DNA of 64,000 nt from Flavobacteriales bacterium UBA1937 (GCA_002337005.1 DDFD01000028.1:19092-83091); one strand, 5' to 3'. Shown: positions 8,828-18,396, counted from the stretch's first letter. A program made the numbers and translations. Notes: generated by a model from the sequence alone, not told the origin.

Positions 8828-9658
8828 TTACTGTTTCTTCTCTTCTTTTTGACTTGATTTTTTTTCTTTCTCTTTTTCCAATGGTTTTTCTACAATTTCT
8901 TTAGTTTCTTCTGTGGATAGAGAATCTTCTTCAGGTTTGTAACCGCTATTAAGTGTAGTTACAATTTGGTTGTCATATTTTACAGAGATTTTTGAATATT
9001 TCTCTGGATTTTGATTCACCAAAAATTTTTCTACAAAAGTCTTAAACCCTTTAATCTTAAATTCAATATGATCTAAATCTCCCAATTCTACTTTGTAAAG
9101 TCCTTCATTGGTAATGAGATTGAAATTGCCATTTTCTTTCGTAATTCCTGCAAAATAATTTTTGCAGAAGCTGTCTTTATCTATTTTTTCTATTAATTCT
9201 ACCAATTTTAGGTACTCTTTTTTCTTCACATCACCCGAAACCAGCATACATGGATGCGAATAATTTTTAGAAATGGGAAATTCTGTACCATCTTTATCTA
9301 CATAAAAACCTTTTCCACCATTATTTAATCTAAAAACAGGAACTCTTTGTAAAATATCTAGATGCAATTTTCCGTCTAAGCTTAGATAAACATTGGCGCT
9401 ATCTACGGCTGGTAATTCATTTAGTTTTTTCTCTAAACTTGGGATGTCTATGTCGCCTACTTTTTTGGTGGTATTGTATCTTTCTACAATGGTTTTGATG
9501 TCTTTTTCATCTACAAAATAAACGGGAGATTTATCAGACATTTTCACAGAAATATCATCCAAAGGTTTTTCATTGAACCTCTTCAAAGAGAAGCTCAATA
9601 GAAATCCGAAGATCACTACTGTTACTAATATTTTAAGAATTCTCCACTTGTTTTTCAT
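8828..9658 (-). CDS. ftsQ: cell division protein FtsQ/DivIB
   Basis: Bitopic divisome protein of 276 residues: a short cytoplasmic start, one membrane helix at about residues 7-26, a POTRA-type domain after it (VEKRYNTTKKVGDIDIPSLEKKLN region) and a periplasmic FtsQ domain. The C-terminus, after about residue 238, is a charged K/E-rich tail. Identity rests on weak sequence features plus position between murC and ftsA, which is the conserved site. The 55 bp to murC hold short tandem repeats rather than a promoter I can recognise. Confidence 0.88.
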   Translation of the reverse strand: MKNKWRILKILVTVVIFGFLLSFSLKRFNEKPLDDISVKMSDKSPVYFVDEKDIKTIVERYNTTKKVGDIDIPSLEKKLNELPAVDSANVYLSLDGKLHLDILQRVPVFRLNNGGKGFYVDKDGTEFPISKNYSHPCMLVSGDVKKKEYLKLVELIEKIDKDSFCKNYFAGITKENGNFNLITNEGLYKVELGDLDHIEFKIKGFKTFVEKFLVNQNPEKYSKISVKYDNQIVTTLNSGYKPEEDSLSTEETKEIVEKPLEKEKEKKSSQKEEKKQ

Positions 9659-9713
9659 TCTTGAATTCCGCTTTTTAATTAATTTTCAATTCTCAATTCT
9701 CAACTTTCAACTT

Positions 9714-11069
9714 TTAATTTTCAGAAAGCCAATTCATAATTGGGTCATACAAAGTATCTATGTTTCCTGCACCTACTGTAAGCAAAATATCAAAATCTTT
9801 TTCTTTAATTTTATTAAAAGCTTGGCTTAAACTGCAAACCTCTTTTTTCTCTAATTTTATTTTTTCTAATAACCAATCAGAAGTTATTCCTTCAAAATCT
9901 TTTTGCAATTCTCTAGCAGGATAGATATCTAAAAGCAATAATTCATCTGCTGCTTCTAGACTTTCTGCAAAACCTTCTGCAAAATCTCTGGTTCTACTGA
10001 ACAAATGTGGCTGAAACACCACCAATAATTGTTTACCCGGATTAAAAGTTCTGATAGAACCAATCACCGCATTTAATTCTGTTGGATGGTGTGCATAATC
10101 ATCTACATAAATTTTCTCATTGGTAAAAGAATGTTTGGTGTATCTTCTTTTAATTCCTTTGAAGGTAGAAATTCCCTTTCTAATGGTTTCAAAATCAGTG
10201 CCTAAGCTGTATAAAACAGCAATGGCAGCTGTAGCGTTTTCTACATTATGAATTCCTGGGATTTCCCAAGAAAATTCTTCTGTTTTTCCGTCATAATTAA
10301 AATCAAAGAACATTTTTTCTCCCTCTATTCTTAGATTGTCAGAATAAAAATCTGCCTCCTCATTTACTGCATACGTTTTGCTTGGTCTTCCTATTTTAAC
10401 TCCTTTTCTTATAAAAAGTTGGTCATTTTCTGGTACTAAATCTGCAAAGTCTCTGAAACTTTGTTCTATGGTTTCAGTATCGCCATAAATGTCGAGATGA
10501 TCTGCATCTATAGAAGTTACAATCGCCCAATCTGGTGAAAGATTGAGGAAACTTCTGTCATATTCATCTGCTTCTAGCACAGAAATTTCAGTGCCATTGT
10601 AGATGAAATTTGATTTATAATTTTCTGCAATACCGCCCAAAAATCCTGAAAAAGGAAGATTGGCAACTTTACAAAGATGAGCTACCAAACTTGATGTGGT
10701 GGTTTTACCATGAGTGCCTGCTACTGCAATACATTCTGTATTTTCAGTAATTAATCCTAAAACTTTTGCACGTTTTAATACTTCAAAACCGTTTTCGTTG
10801 AAGTAATCTAAAATTTCTAAAATTTTAATCGCCGGCGTATAGATTACGAGTGTTTCCTCGGGTTTTAGAGAAGAAATTTTTTCATTAATCTTATCTTCAA
10901 AAACAACATCAATACCTTCCGAAATAAGCGCAGTAGTTAATTTTGTCTCGGTTTTATCATATCCCAAAACATTTTTTCCTGAAGCATGGAAATATCTTGC
11001 CAAAGCAGACATCCCAATGCCGCCAATTCCTACAAAGTAGAAGTTTTGATATGCTTTTAAATTATTCAT
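9714..11069 (-). CDS. murC: UDP-N-acetylmuramate--L-alanine ligase
   Basis: ATP-dependent Mur ligase adding L-alanine to UDP-MurNAc, the first stem-peptide step. The N-terminal Rossmann motif FVGIGGIGMSALA lies at residues 12-24, the P-loop GTHGKTTT at 118-125, and the DYAHHPTE motif of MurC enzymes in the last third. Its 451 residues match the family length. Its ATG overlaps by 4 bp the stop of the small lipocalin-like gene, so it is translationally coupled to that guest gene rather than directly to murG. Confidence 0.97.
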   Translation of the reverse strand: MNNLKAYQNFYFVGIGGIGMSALARYFHASGKNVLGYDKTETKLTTALISEGIDVVFEDKINEKISSLKPEETLVIYTPAIKILEILDYFNENGFEVLKRAKVLGLITENTECIAVAGTHGKTTTSSLVAHLCKVANLPFSGFLGGIAENYKSNFIYNGTEISVLEADEYDRSFLNLSPDWAIVTSIDADHLDIYGDTETIEQSFRDFADLVPENDQLFIRKGVKIGRPSKTYAVNEEADFYSDNLRIEGEKMFFDFNYDGKTEEFSWEIPGIHNVENATAAIAVLYSLGTDFETIRKGISTFKGIKRRYTKHSFTNEKIYVDDYAHHPTELNAVIGSIRTFNPGKQLLVVFQPHLFSRTRDFAEGFAESLEAADELLLLDIYPARELQKDFEGITSDWLLEKIKLEKKEVCSLSQAFNKIKEKDFDILLTVGAGNIDTLYDPIMNWLSEN

Positions 11070-11476
11070 TTTTTTATTTTTTCTATGATTTTTTCGTCGG
11101 TAAAAAAATAGGTGTTATCTGGTTTTCCAAATAATTCAATAGATCTGAATTCAACTTTATTATCATTTACAAACTCATATTTATAAACATCTGTAATTCC
11201 ATCATAATCATGAAGCTCAAAATATTTACCGTCTTTTGTCCACCATTTTCCATTTTCAGTAGATTGCTCTACAACTTCTCCGTCTTTAATTGCAATAAAT
11301 AATAATATACTCTTGCCATCTTCTTGCCTACAAGAAATCCAATATTTTGATAGCCCTACAATTTGTTGATCAGTCTCAGTTCCTTTCCAACATCCAATCA
11401 TTTTTTTATCTAAATTTTGAGAATAAAAACTTGAAAAGATTCCAAAAAAGAAAATTACTAGTATTGCTTTTTTCAT
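11066..11476 (-). CDS. exported lipocalin-like hypothetical protein within the dcw cluster
   Basis: A 136-residue protein with a Sec signal peptide (residues 1-19, MKKAILVIFFFGIFSSFYS, then QNLDKK). The mature part starts with GCWKGTE, reminiscent of the G-x-W motif that opens lipocalin-like beta barrels, and is otherwise beta-rich (KWWTKDGKYFELHDYDG, KYEFVNDNKVEF). I do not recognise a defined family. It lies between murG and murC, ending in a 4-bp overlap with the murC start, and so shares their transcript. A gene here is not part of the standard dcw set. Confidence 0.75.
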   Translation of the reverse strand: MKKAILVIFFFGIFSSFYSQNLDKKMIGCWKGTETDQQIVGLSKYWISCRQEDGKSILLFIAIKDGEVVEQSTENGKWWTKDGKYFELHDYDGITDVYKYEFVNDNKVEFRSIELFGKPDNTYFFTDEKIIEKIKK

Positions 11477-11489
11477 TTGAATTTAGTTA

Positions 11490-12629
11490 TTAATTTATTC
11501 TTAATATTTTTTCTATTTCCTCTACAATATCTTCTGAAGCTTTTGGTTTGGCAAAAAACTCCAAGTTTTGTGACATTTCTTTTCTTACTGTTTCATTTTC
11601 ACAAATTTCTAAAAGCGTGTTCCAAAATTTTTCTTTCATTTCGGTGTCTTTTACCATTCTAGCTGCGTTTTTTTCAACCAAAGTCATTGCGTTTTTGGTC
11701 TGATGGTCTTCTGCTGCAAACGGAAAAGGCACTAATAAAACGGGCTTTTTTGCCACTGCCAATTCCGAGATTGCAATTGCTCCAGCTCTAGAAACAATTA
11801 CATCTGCCGCAGAATAGGCTGTTGCCATATCAGAAATGAATTCCTTGATTTGGATGGATGCTGGATGTTGGATGCTGGATGAAATTTCAGCAAAATCTAA
11901 TTTTCCTGTTTGCCAAATCAATTGATAGCCTTTTTCTTTTAGTTTTTCTAAATTTTCTTTCCAACCGTTGTTCAGTGTTCTAGAACCTAATGAACCACCT
12001 ACGGAAAGTATCGTTAATTTTTCTTTTTCTAAACCTAATTTTTCTTTTGCTAAATCACTGTCTATTAAATCAGTAATTAAGTTTTCGCGAATAGGATTTC
12101 CTAAAAAATGAACTTTTGAATTCGGAAAAAACTGTTCCATTTCTGGATATGCAGTGAAAATAGCTTTTGCCTTCTTTCCATTGAAAATGTTGGTTTTCCC
12201 AGGTAAAGAATTCTGCTCTTGTATAAATGTAGGAATTCCCATTCTTGCAGCAATAAATAAAGCAGGGCCGCTTGCAAAACCACCAGTTCCTACAGCGAAA
12301 TTTGGTTTAAATTCTTTAATTACTTTTTTAGCTTTAATTAAACTCGAAATCAATTTGAACGGTAAACCTAAGTTTTTCAATAAATTTCCTCTGTCAAATC
12401 CTGCAATGTTCAATCCTACGATTTTGAATCCTGCTTGCGGAACTTTTTCCATCTCCATTTTACCATTAGCACCAATGAACAAAAATTCTGCATCGGGGAA
12501 ACGTTTTTTAATTTCCTGCGCAATAGCAACTGCTGGAAAGATGTGACCACCAGTTCCGCCGCCACTCATTAAAATACGAGGCGCGAGTTTTGTGTTGCGA
12601 GTTTGATTTTGTTCTATACTGTTTGACAT
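11490..12629 (-). CDS. murG: UDP-GlcNAc:undecaprenyl-pyrophosphoryl-MurNAc-pentapeptide transferase
   Basis: Peripheral inner-membrane glycosyltransferase that makes lipid II from lipid I. The N-terminal glycine-rich GGGTGGHIFPAVAIA lies near residues 19-33, with FIQEQNSLPGKTN near 145 and the C-terminal donor-binding SRAGAIAISELAVAKKPVLLVP near 290-312. Its 379 residues are slightly above the usual 355-365. Part of the extra length is a repetitive stretch, SSIQHPASIQIK, encoded by GGATG-type tandem repeats at about 11860-11884. The first 14 residues before APRILMSGG also look added. It starts 15 bp downstream of the Gp37/Gp68-like gene. Confidence 0.96.
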   Translation of the reverse strand: MSNSIEQNQTRNTKLAPRILMSGGGTGGHIFPAVAIAQEIKKRFPDAEFLFIGANGKMEMEKVPQAGFKIVGLNIAGFDRGNLLKNLGLPFKLISSLIKAKKVIKEFKPNFAVGTGGFASGPALFIAARMGIPTFIQEQNSLPGKTNIFNGKKAKAIFTAYPEMEQFFPNSKVHFLGNPIRENLITDLIDSDLAKEKLGLEKEKLTILSVGGSLGSRTLNNGWKENLEKLKEKGYQLIWQTGKLDFAEISSSIQHPASIQIKEFISDMATAYSAADVIVSRAGAIAISELAVAKKPVLLVPFPFAAEDHQTKNAMTLVEKNAARMVKDTEMKEKFWNTLLEICENETVRKEMSQNLEFFAKPKASEDIVEEIEKILRIN

Positions 12630-12644
12630 TTTTAAAAGTTATCT

Positions 12645-13376
12645 TTAAATCGTTGCTGGTTCTCCATTGTAAATTTTACCTTGAAGAGTTCTGCCATTAG
12701 TTTTTTTATTTCTCTTTATTCCGTCTTCTCCCCAAGTTCCCCATTGTTTAAAGAAGAATTCTTTTCCTTGCTTTTCACATTGTTTTTTAATGTTAATAGC
12801 CCATTCTGGTTTCATTGGTCTTGCCTTGTGTCCGCTTTCTCCTCCTACAATTATCCAATGAATTCCTTCTAAATCTAATTCTCCCACATCATTTAATAAA
12901 GGTTCCATAGATAAAAATCTAATTTTAGCATTTATTTTTCTTAAAGAATCTATTCTATGTTTTGTTTCTGATGATTCAACAGTTACACCTAACCAAACAT
13001 TTTCAGGAACATCTCGTGTTTCAAAATATTCTTCTAATTTTTTTTCTCTTTTAGTTAAAATTTGATAAGTATGATGTGGTGTTTTTCTAATGGTATCAAA
13101 AATTTTGTCTAAATCTTCAAAAGGCATTTTCTCATGAAATAAATCGCTCATTGAATTCACAAAAAACTTTGTTGGTTTTTTTATTGACAATGGGCTTTCA
13201 AACCTATTTCTCATTATTGAAAACTCGAAGCCATTTTCATAACCTGGAGCTTTCATTGCTTGTAATCTTTTCGCCATAACTTCTGCATAGCAGAACTTAC
13301 AGCCTGATGTAACTTTATTACAACCGATAGTTGGATTCCAAGTCGCTTCTGTCCATTCTATTTTAGAAGTTTTCAT
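12645..13376 (-). CDS. three-Cys-motif (phage Gp37/Gp68, DUF5131) family protein
   Basis: A 243-residue member of the phage protein Gp37/Gp68 family (DUF5131). The signature IEWTEATWNPTIGC is followed by C-x6-C-x2-C (C19, C26, C29), a cluster arrangement resembling a radical-SAM iron-sulphur site. Further landmarks are FVNSMSDLFHE, the QILTKRE segment, GVTVE and WIIVGGESGHKARPM, which are all typical. Family members are usually paired with TcmP, and here the start codon overlaps the upstream tcmP stop by 4 bp. Function is unknown; nucleic-acid or small-molecule modification is a guess. It is placed between ftsW and murG, an unusual site. Confidence 0.9.
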   Translation of the reverse strand: MKTSKIEWTEATWNPTIGCNKVTSGCKFCYAEVMAKRLQAMKAPGYENGFEFSIMRNRFESPLSIKKPTKFFVNSMSDLFHEKMPFEDLDKIFDTIRKTPHHTYQILTKREKKLEEYFETRDVPENVWLGVTVESSETKHRIDSLRKINAKIRFLSMEPLLNDVGELDLEGIHWIIVGGESGHKARPMKPEWAINIKKQCEKQGKEFFFKQWGTWGEDGIKRNKKTNGRTLQGKIYNGEPATI

Positions 13377-14455
13377 AAAAATTCTATTTTTTTATTTTTA
13401 TCAATTTGATGAATTCTATCATTAACTAATTCTAAAGGTTTTATTTTTCTATTCTTAATTAAGCCTTTTAAAAAATTATTGGCATGCTTAGGTTGGCAAC
13501 CAAATTCAATTGTTTTATTATAAATTTCATATAGAGATAAGTCTCTTTTAATCCAATTTTCTATTTTTTCCTCTAAATGTGATAATTTCTTTATTTTATT
13601 TTCTTCTGGAAAAATTGATAGTTGCCCATCAATGATTTTTTCATCGTCAATATTATAATTGGCATCTCCAGTATTTTTATTTATATTCCAGCAAACCTTC
13701 AAAAATTTTTCAACTCCATAAGAGTGATTAGACCCAAATATTAGTCCATGTATGTTTTGATTCTTTTTTATAGAAAAAGGCGCAATTACATAATTGTTAT
13801 TAATTAACGATTTATAATATTCAAAAACAATTCTATGTGCATGAAATGGTTTTGCGTTTTCAAAATTTTCTTTTTTTATTTTTAAATATTTCTGAAATTC
13901 TAAAGAATCCCCAAATCTTTTTATATGTGTAGATGAGATAAAAAATAAAAAATCATTTCTTTTAAAACTAATTAATTTTTTAAAAACTTCTTCTGTAATT
14001 TGTTTTACTCCAAATTGATCAAGGAACATGAAATTTGGTTTGTCATATTCAAATTTAATTTCATTAAAAAGTTTCTTAAAGTCTTCTTTGCAAAATTCTA
14101 TTTCAATACTATCTTTTACAGCATGATTATTCTCTAAAAATATTCTAACATTTTCTTTTAACCTTGCAAACGTTACTTCATCAAATTCATTTATTGTAAA
14201 TCTTATTTTTAATTTTGATTTTATTATTTTTTCTATATTTTCATTTATAGTTTTTAAAATGATTAGAGGGCTGCCAAATCTATCTTCTGTATCTTTTCCA
14301 GCACCTGCAAAAAAATCATAAATGAAGCATTCAGTCCAACTATAATTTATTGCATTTTTTATAAATACAGGTAGCCATTCTTTAAAATAATCTTCAAAGA
14401 TTTCTAATTTTAGAAGTGTTTCTTCATCAAATTTTTTAAAGAAATTTTTTGCCAT
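13373..14455 (-). CDS. tcmP: three-Cys-motif partner protein TcmP
   Basis: A 360-residue protein matching the family defined as partner of the three-Cys-motif proteins. Residues 47-53 (DFFAGAG) resemble motif I of SAM-dependent methyltransferases, and LDQFG at 145-149 sits where a DPFG/DPPY-like motif is expected, so a Rossmann methyltransferase-like fold is plausible. It starts 4 bp after the ftsW stop and overlaps the next gene by 4 bp. The coding sequence is very rich in A, T, lysine, asparagine and phenylalanine compared with adjacent mur genes, which suggests later acquisition. The biochemical role is unknown. Confidence 0.85.
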   Translation of the reverse strand: MAKNFFKKFDEETLLKLEIFEDYFKEWLPVFIKNAINYSWTECFIYDFFAGAGKDTEDRFGSPLIILKTINENIEKIIKSKLKIRFTINEFDEVTFARLKENVRIFLENNHAVKDSIEIEFCKEDFKKLFNEIKFEYDKPNFMFLDQFGVKQITEEVFKKLISFKRNDFLFFISSTHIKRFGDSLEFQKYLKIKKENFENAKPFHAHRIVFEYYKSLINNNYVIAPFSIKKNQNIHGLIFGSNHSYGVEKFLKVCWNINKNTGDANYNIDDEKIIDGQLSIFPEENKIKKLSHLEEKIENWIKRDLSLYEIYNKTIEFGCQPKHANNFLKGLIKNRKIKPLELVNDRIHQIDKNKKIEFL

Positions 14456-14459
14456 ATAT

Positions 14460-15707
14460 TTACGCTATATCATTTATTTCTTCAATATTTTGTTTTTTGC
14501 CCATTCCTTCTTCATCAAAAACTTGAATTCTAGAGCTTACATTTAAGATGATACCTAACTGCAAATAGGTGACCAACATAGATGTTCCTCCATAACTTAT
14601 CAGCGGTAAAGGCTGTCCTGTTACAGGAATTAGATTGACTGCAACTGCAATATTAACTGCCAATTGTATAAAAATCATAATTCCTAAACTTAGCACCAGT
14701 AAACTCCCGAAAAAAGCGGGCATTTTGCTGGCTATCATTACAATCCTAATCATCATTATAAGATACAAGGTAATGAGGAAAAATGCCCCAATAAAACCGT
14801 ATTCTTCTACAATGATGGCAAAGATAAAATCCGATGCAGACTGTGGAAGCATTTGTTTCAATGCCGATTTCCCAGGTCCTTGTCCGGTAATTCCGCCGTG
14901 TACGATGGCCGCTTTTGCTTGGTTTACCTGATAGTTTTTGGCTTTTACACTTTCGTCTTCTATTTCTGTGGTTTTCTTAGAATTGGTAAATGTTTCTATA
15001 CGACTCACCCAAGTATGTACACGTGAACTTCCAATTAAGTCTGTTTTGAGGGCTAAAAACAAAAATATTCCTATGAAAACGGTAGAAATTCCTAAAAATC
15101 CTAAAATATATTTTGAAGACAATTGACCGATAACCATTACAATTAAGGAAACCATCAAAATCATCAAAGCGGTAGAACCGTTGTCTTTTGCTACCAAACC
15201 AAATACCAATAAAACTGGTCCGAAAATGTATAAAATGTTTTCTATTGGCAATCTCTCTCTGGTAATTCTTTTGGTTAAATACCTACACAAGTAAATTATC
15301 AACATTAAATAGGCAAAACTAGAAGGCTGAAATGAAATGGGCGTTCCTGGGATTTTCAACCATCGGGAAGCAGAGGCTCCGTCTATTTTTTGACCTGCAA
15401 ACATAGTGATTACCAGTAGAATAACCATAATGCCAAGAAGAATGCTGCTCAGTTTACCGATGTATTCGTATTTGAAAGCTCCTGCAATAAATCTCATAAT
15501 TCCTAAACCAAGAAATACAAAAATCATATGCTTCACAACGTGACCAGTAGTGGTACCATTGTGAACAATATATTCTAGATTAGAACTAGCTGAATACACG
15601 GGAAATACTGAGAATAAGGAGATTAAAATAATCACCATCCAAAGTACTTTATCGCCTTTTAGCAGTTCAAATTTGCTTTCTTGTTCTTCCATTTCTTTGC
15701 TTGCCAA
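14460..15707 (-). CDS. ftsW: FtsW/RodA/SpoVE family peptidoglycan polymerase FtsW
   Basis: SEDS-family integral membrane glycosyltransferase that polymerises lipid II at the septum. It has 415 residues with about ten membrane helices. The SEDS hallmarks WLKIPGTPISFQPSSFAYL (residues near 114) and, near the C-terminus, VTGQPLPLISYGGTSML are visible. The dcw position, 6 bp from the end of murD, favours FtsW over RodA. Its immediate downstream neighbour is the tcmP guest gene instead of murG. Confidence 0.95.
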   Translation of the reverse strand: MASKEMEEQESKFELLKGDKVLWMVIILISLFSVFPVYSASSNLEYIVHNGTTTGHVVKHMIFVFLGLGIMRFIAGAFKYEYIGKLSSILLGIMVILLVITMFAGQKIDGASASRWLKIPGTPISFQPSSFAYLMLIIYLCRYLTKRITRERLPIENILYIFGPVLLVFGLVAKDNGSTALMILMVSLIVMVIGQLSSKYILGFLGISTVFIGIFLFLALKTDLIGSSRVHTWVSRIETFTNSKKTTEIEDESVKAKNYQVNQAKAAIVHGGITGQGPGKSALKQMLPQSASDFIFAIIVEEYGFIGAFFLITLYLIMMIRIVMIASKMPAFFGSLLVLSLGIMIFIQLAVNIAVAVNLIPVTGQPLPLISYGGTSMLVTYLQLGIILNVSSRIQVFDEEGMGKKQNIEEINDIA

Positions 15708-15713
15708 TTGCTA

Positions 15714-17057
15714 TTAGCTTTTTAAAACTTCTTCTTTAAATAATTTTCCTCGATGCTCATAATTGTCAAATAAATCAAAACTTGCACAACAAGGGGATAA
15801 CAGTACAGCATCACCTTTTACTGCAAAAGATTTTGCTGCTTTTACCGCATCTTCTATACTTGCGGTATCTATTATAATTTCTTTTTTGTCTTTGAAAAAA
15901 TTGATGATTTTAGAATTGTCTAATCCCATACAAATGATGGCTTTTACTTTCTTTTTTACCAATTCTTCTATTTCGGTGTAGTCATTTCCTTTGTCTTTTC
16001 CGCCTACAATCCAGACTGTTGGTTGCTTCATACTTTCTAATGCGTAGTAAGTAGCGTTTACGTTGGTTGCTTTGCTGTCGTTAATGTATTTTACACCGTT
16101 TATTTCTGCAAAATTTTCTAATCTGTGCTCTACTGCTTGAAAAGTCATTAGAGAATGTCTAATACTTTCATTGCTGATATTCAGTAATTTACCAGCGATT
16201 GAAGCGGCTAAGCTATTGGCTACATTGTGAGTTCCCATAATAGAAAGTTCATCTATTCTCATAGAAAACTCATCTTGTAGTTTTACATATAACTTTTCAC
16301 CTTCGGTATAACCTCCTTCATTTAGTTTTTCTTTCATTGAGAAAGGAATTTGCTTCACTTTCAAATCTAATTGCTGAAGCAATTTTTGACTCATTTCATC
16401 GTCTTTATTATAAATGAAATAATTGTCGTTTTCTTGATTTTCGGCAATTCTGAATTTTGCTAAAGCATATTCTTCATAATTGTAATTGTATTGGTCTAAA
16501 TGGTCTGGGCTCAAATTCAATAATAATGAAATATATGGTCTAAAATTCTGAATATCATCTAGTTGAAAGCTACTTACTTCTAATACGTAATACTCATAAT
16601 TCTCTTTAGCAACTTGCAATGCAAAACTTTTACCAATATTTCCTCCTAAACCTACATTCATATTATCATTTTTCAAAATATGATAAATAAGCGAAGTCGT
16701 GGTTGTTTTTCCGTTACTACCAGTAATAGCGATAATCTTTGCATCGGTAAACTCTGCTCCAAATTCAATCTCAGAAGAAAGTCTAATACCTTTAGCTTTA
16801 ATTTTTTGAATCATTTCAGCTTTCTTAGGAATACCAGGAGATTTGATAATCCAATCTGCTGCCAAAATCCTTTCTTCATTGTGGTTTTTTTCCTCAAATT
16901 CGATGGCGTTTTCCTCTAAAATCTTTTTGTAATTCTCTTTAATTTCTCCTTTATCCGAAAGAAAAACTTCCAGACCTTTGGTTTTAGCCAAAATAGCAGC
17001 TCCTACACCGCTTTCGCCACCACCTAGAATTACAACTTTTAAATTTTCTTTGCTCAT
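15714..17057 (-). CDS. murD: UDP-N-acetylmuramoylalanine--D-glutamate ligase
   Basis: Mur ligase adding D-glutamate to UDP-MurNAc-L-Ala in the cytoplasm. The P-loop GSNGKTTT lies at residues 113-120, with LNLSPDHLDQY near 183 and the HRLENFAEINGVKYINDSKATN substrate region near 310. Its 447 residues match the family. It ends 6 bp before ftsW and lies 85 bp after mraY. Confidence 0.96.
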   Translation of the reverse strand: MSKENLKVVILGGGESGVGAAILAKTKGLEVFLSDKGEIKENYKKILEENAIEFEEKNHNEERILAADWIIKSPGIPKKAEMIQKIKAKGIRLSSEIEFGAEFTDAKIIAITGSNGKTTTTSLIYHILKNDNMNVGLGGNIGKSFALQVAKENYEYYVLEVSSFQLDDIQNFRPYISLLLNLSPDHLDQYNYNYEEYALAKFRIAENQENDNYFIYNKDDEMSQKLLQQLDLKVKQIPFSMKEKLNEGGYTEGEKLYVKLQDEFSMRIDELSIMGTHNVANSLAASIAGKLLNISNESIRHSLMTFQAVEHRLENFAEINGVKYINDSKATNVNATYYALESMKQPTVWIVGGKDKGNDYTEIEELVKKKVKAIICMGLDNSKIINFFKDKKEIIIDTASIEDAVKAAKSFAVKGDAVLLSPCCASFDLFDNYEHRGKLFKEEVLKS

Positions 17058-17142
17058 ATTATTTTTGTTTGAAATGGCTTGATGCAGTTTGAAAAGTTAG
17101 ATTTTCAATTCTTTGTCATCTTCCAAACATTTATTTTTTTGG

Positions 17143-18384
17143 TTATCTTATTTTCAGGGTAATTAGACAGATAATGGCAAGCATAACTCCTAGAATTATC
17201 ATTCTGTTTACGATTTTACTCTCATGGAAACCATCTAATTGATAATGATGGTGTAGCGGAGACATCTTAAACAATCTATTATTCTGAGCGTATTCTATGC
17301 CGTATTTTCTTTTTCTATATTTAAAAACAGCTACCTGAAGCATTACGGATAAATTTTCGATAAGAAAAATACCACAAAGTACAGGGATTAATAATTCTTT
17401 TCTTAGAATAATTGCCAAAACTGCTATTACACCGCCCAACATTAAACTGCCAGTATCTCCCATAAAAACCTGTGCAGGATAAGTATTGTACCAAAAAAAA
17501 CCAATAGTAGCGCCAATTAAAGCTACCGCAAAAATGGTGGTTTCGCCCATATTTGGTAAGAACATAATGTTAAGATAATCTGCGAAAATAATATTACCAG
17601 ATAAGTAGGCAAAAAGAGCTAGTGTTCCTAAAATGACGACACTGGTTCCTGAAGCTAGACCGTCTATTCCGTCTGTGATGTTGGCACCATTAGAAACCGC
17701 AGTTACGATAAAAATAACCAAAGGAATAAATACCACCCATGCCCATTCATTTTGTTGCTCTTCGTTCATCCAAAATAGAATCTTGCTGTAATCAAATTCA
17801 TTGTTTTTCATAAACGGAACGGTAGAGATGGTTTCTTTTTGAGCAGGAGCAAAGTTTTGAGCAGCATTATTTCTGTTAACAAATTGTGCATCTGCATATT
17901 TTCTCTTGATGGTAATATCTGGGTGAAAATACATGGTTACCCCTACGATTAAACCTAAACCAACCTGACCAATAATTTTAAAAATTCCACTTAGTCCGTC
18001 TTTATTTTTCTTTATTTTTTTGAGATAATCATCTATAAAACCTATGGCGCCCATCCAAACCATTGAAACCAATAACAAAACAATATATACATTGGTAATT
18101 CTGGTAAATAATAATACAGGAATAATGGTTGCAAAAATAATAATGAAACCTCCCATGGTAGGTGTTCCCTCTTTTTGTTTTTGCCCTTGTAAGCCTAGGT
18201 CTCTTACCAATTCTCCCATTTGTTTATTTCTAAGAAAATTGATGATTCTTTTACCATAAACTAAGGCAATGACTAAAGATAACAAAACGGCCATTGCAGC
18301 TCTGAAAGAAATATATTTCAGTAAATGCAATCCTGGAATGTCTATTCCGTGGTTCGTGAGGTATTCGTATAGGTAGTATAGCAT
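17143..18384 (-). CDS. mraY: phospho-N-acetylmuramoyl-pentapeptide transferase
   Basis: Polytopic membrane enzyme that makes lipid I from UDP-MurNAc-pentapeptide and undecaprenyl phosphate. Conserved loops are visible: KEGTPTMGGFIII near residue 72, DDYLKK near 118, NITDGIDGLASGTS near 235 and FMGDTGSLMLGG near 308, with the MSPLHHHYQLDG loop near the end. At 413 residues it exceeds the usual 320-360. The extra residues fall mainly between about 155 and 220 in a soluble loop, an insertion I associate with Bacteroidetes MraY. Confidence 0.97.
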   Translation of the reverse strand: MLYYLYEYLTNHGIDIPGLHLLKYISFRAAMAVLLSLVIALVYGKRIINFLRNKQMGELVRDLGLQGQKQKEGTPTMGGFIIIFATIIPVLLFTRITNVYIVLLLVSMVWMGAIGFIDDYLKKIKKNKDGLSGIFKIIGQVGLGLIVGVTMYFHPDITIKRKYADAQFVNRNNAAQNFAPAQKETISTVPFMKNNEFDYSKILFWMNEEQQNEWAWVVFIPLVIFIVTAVSNGANITDGIDGLASGTSVVILGTLALFAYLSGNIIFADYLNIMFLPNMGETTIFAVALIGATIGFFWYNTYPAQVFMGDTGSLMLGGVIAVLAIILRKELLIPVLCGIFLIENLSVMLQVAVFKYRKRKYGIEYAQNNRLFKMSPLHHHYQLDGFHESKIVNRMIILGVMLAIICLITLKIR

Positions 18385-18396
18385 AATTTCAAAAAT

